Shown here: one piece after another, positions 55,344 through 63,917 of the stretch | Numbering within the stretch: the stretch's first letter is position 1 | Layout of the letters: the number at the start of each line of letters is the position of its first letter | Assembly (NCBI GenBank): GCA_015709595.1 | Contig: CP054178.1 | Location: forward strand, 2,919,205-2,983,204 | Direction: 5' to 3' | Length of the DNA stretch: 64,000 nucleotides | DNA from: Phycisphaeraceae bacterium | Lineage (GTDB): Bacteria; Planctomycetota; Phycisphaerae; Phycisphaerales; SM1A02 | Notes under the pieces: model-generated | What the model saw: only the letters and a program-made list of their open reading frames with translations | Databases searched by the model: none | What the model was told of the DNA's origin: nothing | Made by a program: the position numbers and the translations under genes

Positions 55344-55745
55344 TCATTCGACCTGCCCAGCCGCCACCGGATCGGGGCCTGCCACATCCACCCTGGCCGG
55401 GAGCGGCTCGCGCCCCTCGAGATGGACGCGGATTCTGGCGGGTGATCCGGAGAGATTGAGCAGCTCGTATCGCCCCATGCCCTGCGGAAAGACGGGAAAC
55501 GGACGAAGCGTGTTCGGCTCCAGCGTCGCCTGGGACTGGACAAGCAGTCGTCGGTCCTTGGCGGCGACCTGCACCTCGCCCGGCCCATGATTGGCGATGC
55601 GGATGCGGTAGGTGCCGGGGGGCGCTTCGACGACGGCCTTGCCACCCGCGCCGATCTCAAATGACGTTTTCGATTCCTGGGCGCAACCAAACAGCAGCAG
55701 CATCAGGAAACACACCGCAGGGATGAACCACGTGACGCCGTGCAT
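55344..55745 (-). CDS. Small lipoprotein of unknown function
   Basis: This 133-residue protein has a hydrophobic N-terminus and lipobox LLLFGC (Cys21 from ATG 55745), then a beta-rich body of about 110 residues (VVEAPPGTYRIRIANHGPGEVQV, RLLVQSQATLEPNTLRP). The frame is open to 55796, but the signal peptide fits best from 55745. It shares direction with the amidotransferase-like gene but is 73 nt away. Confidence 0.65.
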   Translation of the reverse strand: MHGVTWFIPAVCFLMLLLFGCAQESKTSFEIGAGGKAVVEAPPGTYRIRIANHGPGEVQVAAKDRRLLVQSQATLEPNTLRPFPVFPQGMGRYELLNLSGSPARIRVHLEGREPLPARVDVAGPDPVAAGQVE

Positions 55746-55983
55746 AAGAACACTCCGTGCGTTGACGCTGGGGGAACCGCCTTCTTTATCGGCCATCCAG
55801 GCCTACTCCGCACAGTTCGCCGGAGAGTCGACCTGGTTTTCCCGTTCCGCACGGATGTCGTGACCGGCGGGGATGGCGCCGACGAGGGGAGGATCGGCCT
55901 TGATTCATTGCTTCCGCGCATCGGCGGTGTATCCGGTTGAGTGACGGCATGTGTCCACGCCAACCCAAGACAGGAACAGCCCC

Positions 55984-56733
55984 ATGCGCAGCACATTGCT
56001 TTATGCATCGCTCACGACGATTCTCGGTGGAACGGTGTACTGCATGACGCCGAACACCCGCGCGGAATCGCATTCCGCCAGCACCCATCACGTTGCTGAC
56101 GATCGGGCGATCGCATGGCGGCCAACAGAACTCTCTGCCGCCGCCGCGCTCGGTCTGACCGACGCGGAAACGCACGCCGGGCACGTTTCAGCGGACTGCC
56201 GCTCCTGCCATCGGGGCGATCTGCGGAGAGCGGCCCCGAAGCGTCTGGCGTCGGCGGAGGCCGAGACCTCGACTACGCCCGCTCCTTCGCTGACCGCCGG
56301 CATGACGCGCGAGTCCGTGCGAGCATTGCTTGGTGAACCGCGGACCATTGAGCAGGACGGAACACGTTGGAACTATGCCTCTCGAACGGTGATGTTTCGG
56401 AATGATGTCGTGACCGGCTGGGTGGACGCGGACCCCGCCGCCCTCGCTCTGAACCAGCGAGGCATTGACGAGATGTCCTCTCAGTCAAGGGAGCCCCAGT
56501 TCGCCGGGCGCTTCGCCAACCTTGGACCGGAGACGGCGCCGCGAGCGAGCCGTTCGGCGAGAGAAGCCGACCGCCGCTTCGACGTGCTCAGCCGACTTCG
56601 CGCCGCGCGCTCAACGAGCAACACCGCGTTTCGTCAGCCGGAGTGGCTGCGATCCTTCGGCCGCTCGCTGGACCGCAACCACGAGGAGAATCGACGCCGC
56701 GAGGCGCGTCTGGCCAATGGTCGTCGCGGTTGA
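55984..56733 (+). CDS. BamE/SmpA-like domain protein with a CxxCH motif
   Basis: This 249-residue protein has an N-terminal hydrophobic segment (LLYASLTTILGGTVY, then Cys20, not a clean lipobox). DCRSCHRGD (Cys72, Cys75, His76) follows and matches the c-type haem-binding motif CxxCH. A SmpA/OmlA-like fold (about 105-150) has GMTRESVRALLGEPR and TRWNYASRTVMFRNDVVTGW. The C-terminal 100 residues are Arg/Ser-rich and probably disordered. ATG 55984 follows a weak CAGGAA; GTG 55951 is an alternative. BamE-type domains bind outer-membrane assembly partners. The haem motif may be functional or a zinc site. Confidence 0.7.
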   Translation: MRSTLLYASLTTILGGTVYCMTPNTRAESHSASTHHVADDRAIAWRPTELSAAAALGLTDAETHAGHVSADCRSCHRGDLRRAAPKRLASAEAETSTTPAPSLTAGMTRESVRALLGEPRTIEQDGTRWNYASRTVMFRNDVVTGWVDADPAALALNQRGIDEMSSQSREPQFAGRFANLGPETAPRASRSAREADRRFDVLSRLRAARSTSNTAFRQPEWLRSFGRSLDRNHEENRRREARLANGRRG

Positions 56734-56774
56734 AGGCGGAATCTGGCGATTCGATGGTGAACGCCTTACGCGGA

Positions 56775-58103
56775 CTATTTGTCATCCAACGCCAACTTGG
56801 CGTCCTCCATCAGGTACAGCCCCACGAGCCACTTGTTGACGACGTAGGGGTCCACCTTCAGCTTTCCGCGCACGGTGCCGTAGTTGAAGATGTTGAGCCC
56901 GCCCTCGACGGTGACTTCATCGACCAGCGTCACCTCGATGGCGTCATACGGAGTAGGGGGCACGCCGATGCAGCAGCCGTCCCACTGATTGAGCATCAGC
57001 AGAATCTCGCGGCTGGTGTTGGTCATCAGCGGGAAGGCCACGTAGCCCGGCATCTCCACCCACTTGTCATGCAGGAACGTGATGCGTTCAGGAAGCTTGT
57101 CCTTGCCCTCGCGCGGGCGATAGACGCGGGCGGCGGAGTAGAGCAGATCCCACGTGATCTTGTAGGGGTTCGCTTCCGTGCCCTCGCCTCGGACGACGTA
57201 CTGATCGTCGATGAGCAGCGAGCCGTCCTCGCGCTTGACGATGGTGGCCTCGAGCTTGATGGGCTCCTCCGGCTGGCGGCTGCGGCCCGCGCTGCCTCCG
57301 AACTGATCCCGGTACTCGGCCAGCGTGACCGGCTTGCCGCCCTCGGCGCTGACGCGCAGGGCGAGCAGTCGGTCGGCGGGCACGATGAATCGCTCAGTCT
57401 TCTCGCCCACCTTGGCGAACCCGGCCGCGCCGATCACTTCACCCTTGCCGTTGAGGACCGGCGCGGCGGTGGAGCCCGGCAGGAAGTTGACCTCGGCACG
57501 AACCACGTCGCCCAGGTCGGGAGCGTGCTCTCGTTTCGTCGCCTTGCCCCGGGCCACGGCGTGATCCCGATCGACCGAAGCGCTGATGACGATGAACTCG
57601 TCGCCTTCTCCCGCGGCCCGGGTGGCCAGCGGCAGGGGCTTGAGCGACTCCGGCTTGACGTGTTCCGGACGCTTGATGGCGATGAGGGTGAGATTGACCT
57701 CCTTCATCTCGCCGACCACCTGCTCGACGGGGATCGTCTGCCCCGTGGCAAGCGTGACGCGCGCCTTGACGCCTTCCACCAGCGCGCCGTGGTTGGTGAT
57801 GAGCAGCGACTCGGTGAGCAGAAACGCCGTGGACGAGGCCACGTCGATGCCGTCCTCGTCCGACACCGTGAGCGTGACGATGGAGGGCTTGAGCGAGTTG
57901 ACGAGGTCGATGAGCGCCTGGCCGGGAGGGAGCGTGCGGGCGAAGCGGTCGTCGGGCGTCGCGGACGGGGGGGCCGTCGGCGTCGGCGGGGTGACGGGTG
58001 GCGCGGTCGGTGGGGCGTCCTGCCGGACCGGATTGATCGTACTGGCCAGCAGCACGCCGCCCAGGGCCGTCACCATTCCACACGCGGCGAGCATCACGCG
58101 CAT
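56775..58103 (-). CDS. Pseudo-protease (trypsin fold) fused to DUF3299
   Basis: This 442-residue protein has a signal peptide and a Pro/Thr linker (about 28-50). A chymotrypsin-like domain follows (about 60-245) with LITNHGALV (His105), VNLTLIAI (Asn137 where Asp is expected) and GSTAAPV (Thr212 where the G-N-S-G-G-P Ser is expected). Two of three triad residues are therefore replaced, so proteolysis is unlikely. The C-terminal DUF3299 domain (about 285-430) has MPGYVAFPL and DGCCIGVPPTPYDAIEV (Cys377, Cys378), the family hallmark. It lies downstream of an ABC permease and ATPase, which are common DUF3299 neighbours. A metal-related periplasmic role is plausible. Confidence 0.82.
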   Translation of the reverse strand: MRVMLAACGMVTALGGVLLASTINPVRQDAPPTAPPVTPPTPTAPPSATPDDRFARTLPPGQALIDLVNSLKPSIVTLTVSDEDGIDVASSTAFLLTESLLITNHGALVEGVKARVTLATGQTIPVEQVVGEMKEVNLTLIAIKRPEHVKPESLKPLPLATRAAGEGDEFIVISASVDRDHAVARGKATKREHAPDLGDVVRAEVNFLPGSTAAPVLNGKGEVIGAAGFAKVGEKTERFIVPADRLLALRVSAEGGKPVTLAEYRDQFGGSAGRSRQPEEPIKLEATIVKREDGSLLIDDQYVVRGEGTEANPYKITWDLLYSAARVYRPREGKDKLPERITFLHDKWVEMPGYVAFPLMTNTSREILLMLNQWDGCCIGVPPTPYDAIEVTLVDEVTVEGGLNIFNYGTVRGKLKVDPYVVNKWLVGLYLMEDAKLALDDK

Positions 58104-58200
58104 CGTTGCACCTCGTCATCAATCGGCCCGGCGGCCCGCGCGGACCATCGCGCGGCGCGCCCCGAACGCCCGATTCTACCGGTCGAATCGTTCCGCGATT

Positions 58201-59538
58201 CTACGCCGCCGGGCGAAGATTCCGCGCCACACTGGTGCGGTAGGCCACCGAGGCCGGCACGATGCCCGCCACGCAGGCCAGCAGCACGGTTCCCGCCAGC
58301 ACCGGCGCCACGTAGGGCCAGTCCAGCGAGGGCTCGACCACCACGCCCAGCCGCCGCATCATCACTTCCGAGACGACCTGAGAAGCGGGGACACACAGGG
58401 CCAGCCCCGCCAGCGCCCCGCCCAGCCCGATGGCGGCGGATTCGCTGACCACCAGGAAGAACATCCGCCGCTGCGAGCAGCCCAGGACGCGCAGCACCGC
58501 GATCTGGCGGCGGCGCTGCTCCATCGAGTTGTAGAGCGCCAGCAGGATGGCGATGCCGCTGGACACCATCACCACCACCGCCATGCCCAGCAGGATGTCT
58601 CCGATGTTGCCCACGATGCGGAACAGGTTGGTCACCTCGGTGCGGGGCTCGGCGACGGTGAATTCCCTGTTGAGCTCGAAGGCGATGGGGCCGATCAGCG
58701 TGGACATCTGCCGCCCCGGGCGCACCCGGGCGCGCAGCAGGACGGACGTGATCTTGCGATCGTCATCCACCAGGTCCTGCTCGGTGATGGTGAAGGCCCC
58801 GGTGCGCTCACGCTTGAGCCGGTCATGGGCGTGAACGATCCACGAACTGACGATGTTGGAGAAGATGGCCCGATCGTGCGCGCTGCCGGTGGGTTCGAGG
58901 ATGCCGACCACGCGCCAGTCGTACTCGTCATGCACGTGAGCCCCCGGCGTGTCGCCCGCAAAGGTGCTGGCCCCGTGCGTCATGTGGATGATGTCGCCGA
59001 TCCGCAGGTTGGTGCGGCGGGCGACCTGCGACCCCAGCACGACCTCGAATTCTCCCTGGAACGGCCGGCCCTCGGCGAAACGCCACGGTCGGCGATCCGC
59101 CTGGGCGGGATCATCCGCGGAGTAGTCCTGGTCGATGCTGAAGCGTGTGAAGAATTCGCTCGTCGTCGCGGTGACCGGGAATCCGCGATACGTGTCGCCC
59201 TGCTGTACGGGAATGGCGTACTCCAGCGCGCCCGGCCCTCGACCCGCCCCCGCGTAGCGATCGAGGATTGACTGGTACTCGCGCCATTCCATGTACTGCC
59301 CCGGCGCGGCGGTGTAAAAAATCGCGTGAAGCACGGAGACGAGCCGATCCCGCTCCTTGGTGACCAGCAGGTGCATGTTGCCGGTGCCGCGCTCGAACGC
59401 CTTCTGGCCCGACTCACGCATCGACAGCAGGATGAGCATCAGCCCGACCGCCACCGCCACAGTGAGGATGGTCGTCACCGTCGAGAACATCCTCGCGGCC
59501 AGTGATCGTCGGATGATGGTGAGGTTGGTGATGGCCAT
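58201..59538 (-). CDS. ABC transporter permease (FtsX/MacB type)
   Basis: This 445-residue protein has one N-terminal membrane helix (TVTTILTVAVAVGLMLILL), a large periplasmic MacB-type domain (about 45-310) with EVVLGSQVARRTNLRIGD and WRVVGILEPTGSAHDRAIF, and three C-terminal helices in the FtsX domain (about 320-440) with RRRQIAVLRVLGCSQRRMFFLVVSE. The start ATG 59538 is chosen because the first helix follows at the usual distance. Such permeases extract or move lipoproteins or couple to periplasmic proteins and do not form a classic import channel. It is cotranscribed with the ATPase upstream and the DUF3299 fusion downstream. Confidence 0.9.
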   Translation of the reverse strand: MAITNLTIIRRSLAARMFSTVTTILTVAVAVGLMLILLSMRESGQKAFERGTGNMHLLVTKERDRLVSVLHAIFYTAAPGQYMEWREYQSILDRYAGAGRGPGALEYAIPVQQGDTYRGFPVTATTSEFFTRFSIDQDYSADDPAQADRRPWRFAEGRPFQGEFEVVLGSQVARRTNLRIGDIIHMTHGASTFAGDTPGAHVHDEYDWRVVGILEPTGSAHDRAIFSNIVSSWIVHAHDRLKRERTGAFTITEQDLVDDDRKITSVLLRARVRPGRQMSTLIGPIAFELNREFTVAEPRTEVTNLFRIVGNIGDILLGMAVVVMVSSGIAILLALYNSMEQRRRQIAVLRVLGCSQRRMFFLVVSESAAIGLGGALAGLALCVPASQVVSEVMMRRLGVVVEPSLDWPYVAPVLAGTVLLACVAGIVPASVAYRTSVARNLRPAA

Positions 59539-59629
59539 GGGAACAGAGGATGGAGGACTGAGGACTGGGTAATGAGTGCAAGGTGCTGAGTTCCGATCAC
59601 CGAAACCAACGATCGACAGCCGAGCGCCC

Positions 59630-60343
59630 CTACGCCGCCGCCTCGCTGCGCAACTCCTCCAATCGCTCGACTCGTTCAAATCGCTCAGCGATCGTGGGAT
59701 CGTGGCTGACGCACAGCAGCGCGGCGTTCTTCTCGCGGCAGATGGATTGAATCAGTTCGATCGCCGTGCCCGCGTTCTCCGGGTCGAGCGAGGCGGTTGG
59801 CTCATCGGCCAGCACGAGGGCTGGATCGCAGGCGACCGCGCGAGCCACCGCGACGCGCTGCTGCTGTCCGACGCTCAGGCGTGACACTTCTCGATCAGGC
59901 GTCGTGATGCCCAGATGCGTCAGCAGCGCGCGGGCCAGATCGCGGTGCTGTCCGCGCGGCCGATCCGAGAACATCAGCGCCGCCATCACGTTCTCCGCCG
60001 CCGTGAAGCCCTGCAGCAGGTTGAAGGTCTGGAAGATCATGCCGATGGTGCGTCCCCGGAAGCGGTCTCTCGCCGCGCCGCGCAGGGCGTGAATGTCCGT
60101 GCCTTTGACCCGCACCGTACCGGACGAGGGCGTCATCAGTCCCGCCACCAGATTGAGGAGCGTACTCTTGCCCGTCCCCGAGCCGCCCCTCAGGAGCATC
60201 TGTTCGCCCGCCGCCAGATCCAGCCGAGGCACATCGACGACCCATGCCGCCGACTCCCCGCCTAGGTAGCGGAAGCGCAGTTCGCGCAACGACAGCGCTG
60301 CGTCATTGCTTGAGCGTGCGTCTGGCGTCGGAGTCCGGCTCAT
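59630..60343 (-). CDS. ABC transporter ATPase (LolD/MacB type)
   Basis: This 237-residue protein has Walker A GGSGTGKST, Q-loop IFQTFNLLQGFTAAENV, signature LSVGQQQR (usually LSGGQ, here V in the second position), Walker B ALVLADEPTASLD and the H-loop CVSHD. ATG 60343 is chosen because the N-terminus (LSLRELRFRYLGG) is the normal family start. It pairs with the permease 91 nt downstream. A TATATT box (60378-60373, minus) lies about 30 nt upstream in the divergent region shared with the PepSY gene. Confidence 0.93.
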   Translation of the reverse strand: MSRTPTPDARSSNDAALSLRELRFRYLGGESAAWVVDVPRLDLAAGEQMLLRGGSGTGKSTLLNLVAGLMTPSSGTVRVKGTDIHALRGAARDRFRGRTIGMIFQTFNLLQGFTAAENVMAALMFSDRPRGQHRDLARALLTHLGITTPDREVSRLSVGQQQRVAVARAVACDPALVLADEPTASLDPENAGTAIELIQSICREKNAALLCVSHDPTIAERFERVERLEELRSEAAA

Positions 60344-60442
60344 CGGAGCGAAACCTTTGCGTGGTGAGGGTGAATATAGACCATACGTGCCGGATCGGCC
60401 GATGATTCGCCCGACATCCCGCGCACGATTCAGGGAGAGATC

Positions 60443-61006
60443 ATGGCCGCATCCGGCTTCAAGTTCTTCTGGACGACGCACAAATGGGTGGGCATCATCG
60501 CCGCGGTCGTGTTCCTGAACATCGGCGTCACCGGCTTCCTGCTGCTCATCAAGAAGCAGGTGCCGTGGATTCAGCCGCCTGAACAGAAGGGGTCCGCGAC
60601 CTATGAACTGACCGCCGACTTTGACGCCATTCTCGAGTCGATCCGTGTCGTGCCTGAAGCAGGCATTCAGTCGTGGAAGGACGTGGATCGCCTCGACGTG
60701 CGCCCGAAGAAGGGCATCCTGAAGGTCGTTCCGCTTAACAATCGGTGGGAGATTCAGGTCGATCTCCGTACTGCCCAGGTGCTGCAGGTGGAGTACCGCC
60801 GCTCCGACCTGATCGAGCAGTTGCACGACGGTTCGTTCTACGGTTCGTGGGTTCATGGGTGGGTCATGCCCGCCATCGCGTTCTGTCTGCTGTACCTGGT
60901 GTTCAGCGGTCTGTATCTGTGGATTGAACCGGCCCTGCGTCGTCGCAAGCGCCGGGCCAATCCGCCGCCGCGACCCTCGCCGCGTCCTGATCCGATGAGC
61001 GGCTGA
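60443..61006 (+). CDS. PepSY-type membrane protein
   Basis: This 187-residue protein has two membrane helices (IIAAVVFLNIGVTGFLLLI, about 18-36; AIAFCLLYLVFSGLYLWI, about 145-163). Between them is a PepSY-like domain (FDAILESIRVVPEAGIQSWKDVDRLDVRPKKGILKVV). The flanking WTTHKWVG and HDGSFYG...WVHGW His residues resemble PepSY_TM and related haem- or iron-linked membrane proteins. AGGGAGAG precedes ATG 60443 by about 5 nt. It is divergent from the ABC/DUF3299 genes, and PepSY proteins often sit beside such metal-related loci. Confidence 0.85.
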   Translation: MAASGFKFFWTTHKWVGIIAAVVFLNIGVTGFLLLIKKQVPWIQPPEQKGSATYELTADFDAILESIRVVPEAGIQSWKDVDRLDVRPKKGILKVVPLNNRWEIQVDLRTAQVLQVEYRRSDLIEQLHDGSFYGSWVHGWVMPAIAFCLLYLVFSGLYLWIEPALRRRKRRANPPPRPSPRPDPMSG

Positions 61007-61029
61007 ACGATGTCACCAGCGATGATCCT

Positions 61030-61953
61030 TCAATCGAGATCATCCGTCGTCCTGGGCCACGCATCGCGCAGCAGGCGGGAGAGGGAGCGGTCCTTCAGAA
61101 TCCGCCCGTCCGTCTGGCAGCCGGGACAGTAATTGATCTCGTTCTCAGCGCGCACGATGCGCTGCACGGCTTCGCCGCATGTGGGACAGGGCTGGCCGAA
61201 CTTGCCATGCACCGCGAATTCGGGGCGGAAGGCGGTCACACGCTCGGGGAAGCGATCCGCCGCCTCCGCGATCAGACGGCTCGTCCAGGTCGTCAGCACG
61301 TGGACCACGGCCTGACGGAGCCGGTCAACGTCCGTATCCGACAACGTTCGCGTGAGCGTGAGCGGCGACAGCCGTGCGTGGTGCAGAATCTCGTCTGAGT
61401 ACGCGTTGCCGATGCCGCTGAACGTGTGCGGATCGGTCAGCGCCCGTTTGATTGTGCGGCTCTCGCGCCGCAGTGCGGCGGCGAAGTCATCGCGCGAGCA
61501 CGCCAGCGGTTCAATGCCGCCTGGGTCGAGCGCGGCCAGCGACGGCTCGCCCCGAACCAGGTGCAGGGAGGCACGATGCGTGGTTCCCGCTTCCGTCAGC
61601 GTGAGCACGCCGGAGTCGAACATCCAGCGCGCCAGATCGCTCTTCGCCCCGCGGACGGTTCCGGGGCGTCGGTCAGGTCCGGCGCCACCGTCTGAAGCCA
61701 TGGGATCGGTCCAATGGAGGCGCCCGACGATCATCAGGTGGATCACGAGAAACAGGTCCGGCTCGAACCCGAGCACGAGGCGTTTCCCCAGGCGCCGCAA
61801 GGTCGCCACGTGCAGACCCTCGATCGCGTCGATCGGCGGGTCCACCGTGCGCACGAGAAACGGTCCGCGGATCGACAGGCGCTCCAGCCGTCGCCCCATC
61901 ACGCGACAGCTCAGTGCGGCCAGATACGCCTCGATGTCCGGCAGTTCGGGCAC
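61030..61953 (-). CDS. Fpg/Nei-family DNA glycosylase
   Basis: This 307-residue base-excision enzyme removes oxidised bases. The mature N-terminal Pro2-Glu3 (PELPDIEAY) is the catalytic nucleophile, so the GTG at 61953 (which reads V-PELPDIE) must be the start, even though the frame extends to 62076. Lys57 lies in RRLGKRL as the family requires. FSGIGNAYSDEILHHARLSPL is the conserved helix. The zinc finger CPTCGEAV...YCPGCQTDGRILKDRSLSRLL ends the protein. HLMIVGRLHW replaces the common HLRMTG, which suggests a Nei-like or separate subgroup rather than classic MutM. Confidence 0.92.
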   Translation of the reverse strand: MPELPDIEAYLAALSCRVMGRRLERLSIRGPFLVRTVDPPIDAIEGLHVATLRRLGKRLVLGFEPDLFLVIHLMIVGRLHWTDPMASDGGAGPDRRPGTVRGAKSDLARWMFDSGVLTLTEAGTTHRASLHLVRGEPSLAALDPGGIEPLACSRDDFAAALRRESRTIKRALTDPHTFSGIGNAYSDEILHHARLSPLTLTRTLSDTDVDRLRQAVVHVLTTWTSRLIAEAADRFPERVTAFRPEFAVHGKFGQPCPTCGEAVQRIVRAENEINYCPGCQTDGRILKDRSLSRLLRDAWPRTTDDLD

Positions 61954-62129
61954 ACAGACATCGTCGCCTGGGCCGGGTGCTGGGGCAACGGGGAAGCACA
62001 AAGTACGGCGCGACATGTGCTCGATGCCGAGTGCTGAGGGGTGACGGCTGATGGCTGATGGCTTGTTCATTCCCACGATCCATCACCTTCCCCCTTGCCC
62101 AGCGGCCCCAAACACGCTCTCATGTCGTC

Positions 62130-63173
62130 ATGGCGAAGGATCGCATCGTGTCCGCGGCGGCCCGGCGTGAGGATGAGGAGCCGGCCACCTCATTGCTACG
62201 CCCCGCGACGCTGGCTGAGTACATCGGCCAGCGCGACCTGATCGAGCGGCTGTCGATCGCCCTGGAAGCCGCCCGCGCCCGCACCGAAGCCGTCGAGCAC
62301 GTCCTCCTCCACGGCCCGCCCGGGCTGGGCAAGACCACGCTGGCCCATGTCATCGCGCGTGAGATGGGTACGCGGGCGTATGTCACATCCGGCCCCGCGC
62401 TCACCAAGGCGGGCGACCTGGTCGGCATGCTCACGAAGCTGGAGCCGCGCGACATTCTGTTCATCGATGAGATTCACCGGCTGCCCCCCGCCGTGGAGGA
62501 GTACATCTACCCCGCCATGGAGGATTGCAAAATCGACTTCACCGTCGATTCCGGCATGCACGCCAAGGTCATCACGCTGCCGCTCAAGCCATTCACGCTG
62601 ATCGGGGCGACCACGCGGGCGGGGCTGCTCTCCGGCCCGCTGCGCAGCCGGTTCGGCATCGTGCATCACCTTCGGTACTACGACGAAGCGGACCTGACGC
62701 GCATCCTCGACCGCTCCGCACGTCTGTTGCGGATGGACGGCGTCGAGCCAGCCGCCATCGGCGCCATCGCGCGGCGCAGCCGGGGCACGCCCCGCATCGC
62801 CAATCGCCTGCTGCGGCGGGTGCGGGACTTCTCACTCGTCCGCGCGCAGGGGCGGCTGACGGATGCCGTCGTGGATGCCGCCCTTGAACTGGAAGGAGTG
62901 GACGCCCTCGGCCTCGATCACCTCGATCGGCAGTATCTGCGCGTGATCCTGACGACCTACGAGGGTGGTCCCGTGGGGCTGGAGGCCGTGGCCGCCACGA
63001 TGGGCGAGGACGCGGGTACGCTCGAGGACGTGGTCGAACCCTACCTGCTGCAGTTGGGCTTCATCGCCCGCACGCGACAGGGTCGCCGGGCGACGGCCGC
63101 GGGGGCCGGGCATGTCGGCATGACCTTGTCGCGCAAGCAGACGGATGCGCTCTTTGACGCCGAGGCGAGTTGA
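62130..63173 (+). CDS. ruvB: Holliday junction branch migration helicase RuvB
   Basis: This 347-residue AAA+ motor has RPATLAEYIGQ, Walker A LLHGPPGLGKTTLAHVIA, Walker B LFIDEIHRL, AMEDCKIDFTVDSGMHA and the sensor/arginine-finger segment LIGATTRAGLLSGPLRSRFG. RGTPRIANRLLRRVRDF and the winged-helix C-terminus (GGPVGLEAVAATMGED...PYLLQLGFIARTRQGR) follow. ATG 62130 is chosen from homology. RuvA and RuvC are not nearby, so the ruvABC operon is split here. Confidence 0.96.
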   Translation: MAKDRIVSAAARREDEEPATSLLRPATLAEYIGQRDLIERLSIALEAARARTEAVEHVLLHGPPGLGKTTLAHVIAREMGTRAYVTSGPALTKAGDLVGMLTKLEPRDILFIDEIHRLPPAVEEYIYPAMEDCKIDFTVDSGMHAKVITLPLKPFTLIGATTRAGLLSGPLRSRFGIVHHLRYYDEADLTRILDRSARLLRMDGVEPAAIGAIARRSRGTPRIANRLLRRVRDFSLVRAQGRLTDAVVDAALELEGVDALGLDHLDRQYLRVILTTYEGGPVGLEAVAATMGEDAGTLEDVVEPYLLQLGFIARTRQGRRATAAGAGHVGMTLSRKQTDALFDAEAS

Positions 63174-63287
63174 ACCGCGCTGCATCGCTTCTCTGTGGCT
63201 CCCACCGCCACGTCGCCCGACTTCGTGGTTGCCCTTCGCCTGGCAGGACTCGTCCGGCCGACACGGCGGTGGCACGCGAGGCGCGGG

Positions 63288-63917
63288 TCACAGGCCGTCC
63301 TCCTCCTCCAGCCGCCTGGCCAGGTCGGTCAGTTTCTTACGGTCGAACTCGATCACGTCGCCGGGCTTGATCTCAAGCCGCTTGATCTCGCCGGCCTTGA
63401 GCTCGATGGCGAACTGGGCGGGGCGGCGGCTGGTGTAGCGCTTCAGTCGGGCTTCGTACATGGCCGCCGATTCGCGCGGCTGGCGGAGCGGCTCGGCCTT
63501 CATGGTGTGTGTGGCCGTCACCACGCCCTTGGGGTCGAGGTAGAGGATGTCGATGTCCACCAGGCACTCGTACATCCAGAAGTTGCGGATGTCGGCGTTG
63601 GTGTAGACGAAGATCATGCCGCCACGCTCGGCGATTTCCTTCCGGCCGCTGAGCCCCTTGGTTCGACTGAGAAAGTCCGCGGCGATTTCAAGTGTATATT
63701 CGGCTTCGAGTTCGCCTTTGCCGAGTTTGATTTTGACCTTTTTCCCGGCTTCGTCCTTGTCATCCTTCGGGGGCGGGTTCTGGCCGGGAGGGGGTCCATC
63801 GGTTGCTCCCAGGTCCGCGTCGTGCCATGCGATGGTACGCTCCGTGGCGCAGCCGAAACTCATCGCCACCGTGAGCACCAGGAGTGGAGCAATCGTACTG
63901 AGAGGGAGTCGGGCCAT
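63288..63917 (-). CDS. DUF192 lipoprotein
   Basis: This 209-residue protein has a signal peptide with lipobox MSFGC (Cys23) and an acidic, Pro/Lys-rich linker. A DUF192 domain follows (about 65-205), with SRTKGLSGRKEIAERGGMIFVY, NFWMYECLVDIDILYLDPKGVV and AIELKAGEIKRLEIKPGDVIEF. The family has no proven function and often occurs as a lone secreted domain. GGAGGA lies 6 nt before ATG 63917 (3 nt before ATG 63920). It is convergent with ruvB. Confidence 0.88.
   Translation of the reverse strand: MARLPLSTIAPLLVLTVAMSFGCATERTIAWHDADLGATDGPPPGQNPPPKDDKDEAGKKVKIKLGKGELEAEYTLEIAADFLSRTKGLSGRKEIAERGGMIFVYTNADIRNFWMYECLVDIDILYLDPKGVVTATHTMKAEPLRQPRESAAMYEARLKRYTSRRPAQFAIELKAGEIKRLEIKPGDVIEFDRKKLTDLARRLEEEDGL

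Noticed and set aside
56775-58103. Active S1C/DegP-type serine protease
   Set aside because: The Asp and Ser positions of the triad are Asn and Thr, and no PDZ domain follows.
61954-62076. Longer N-terminus for the Fpg/Nei glycosylase
   Set aside because: The catalytic Pro must be residue 2, which fixes the start at GTG 61953.
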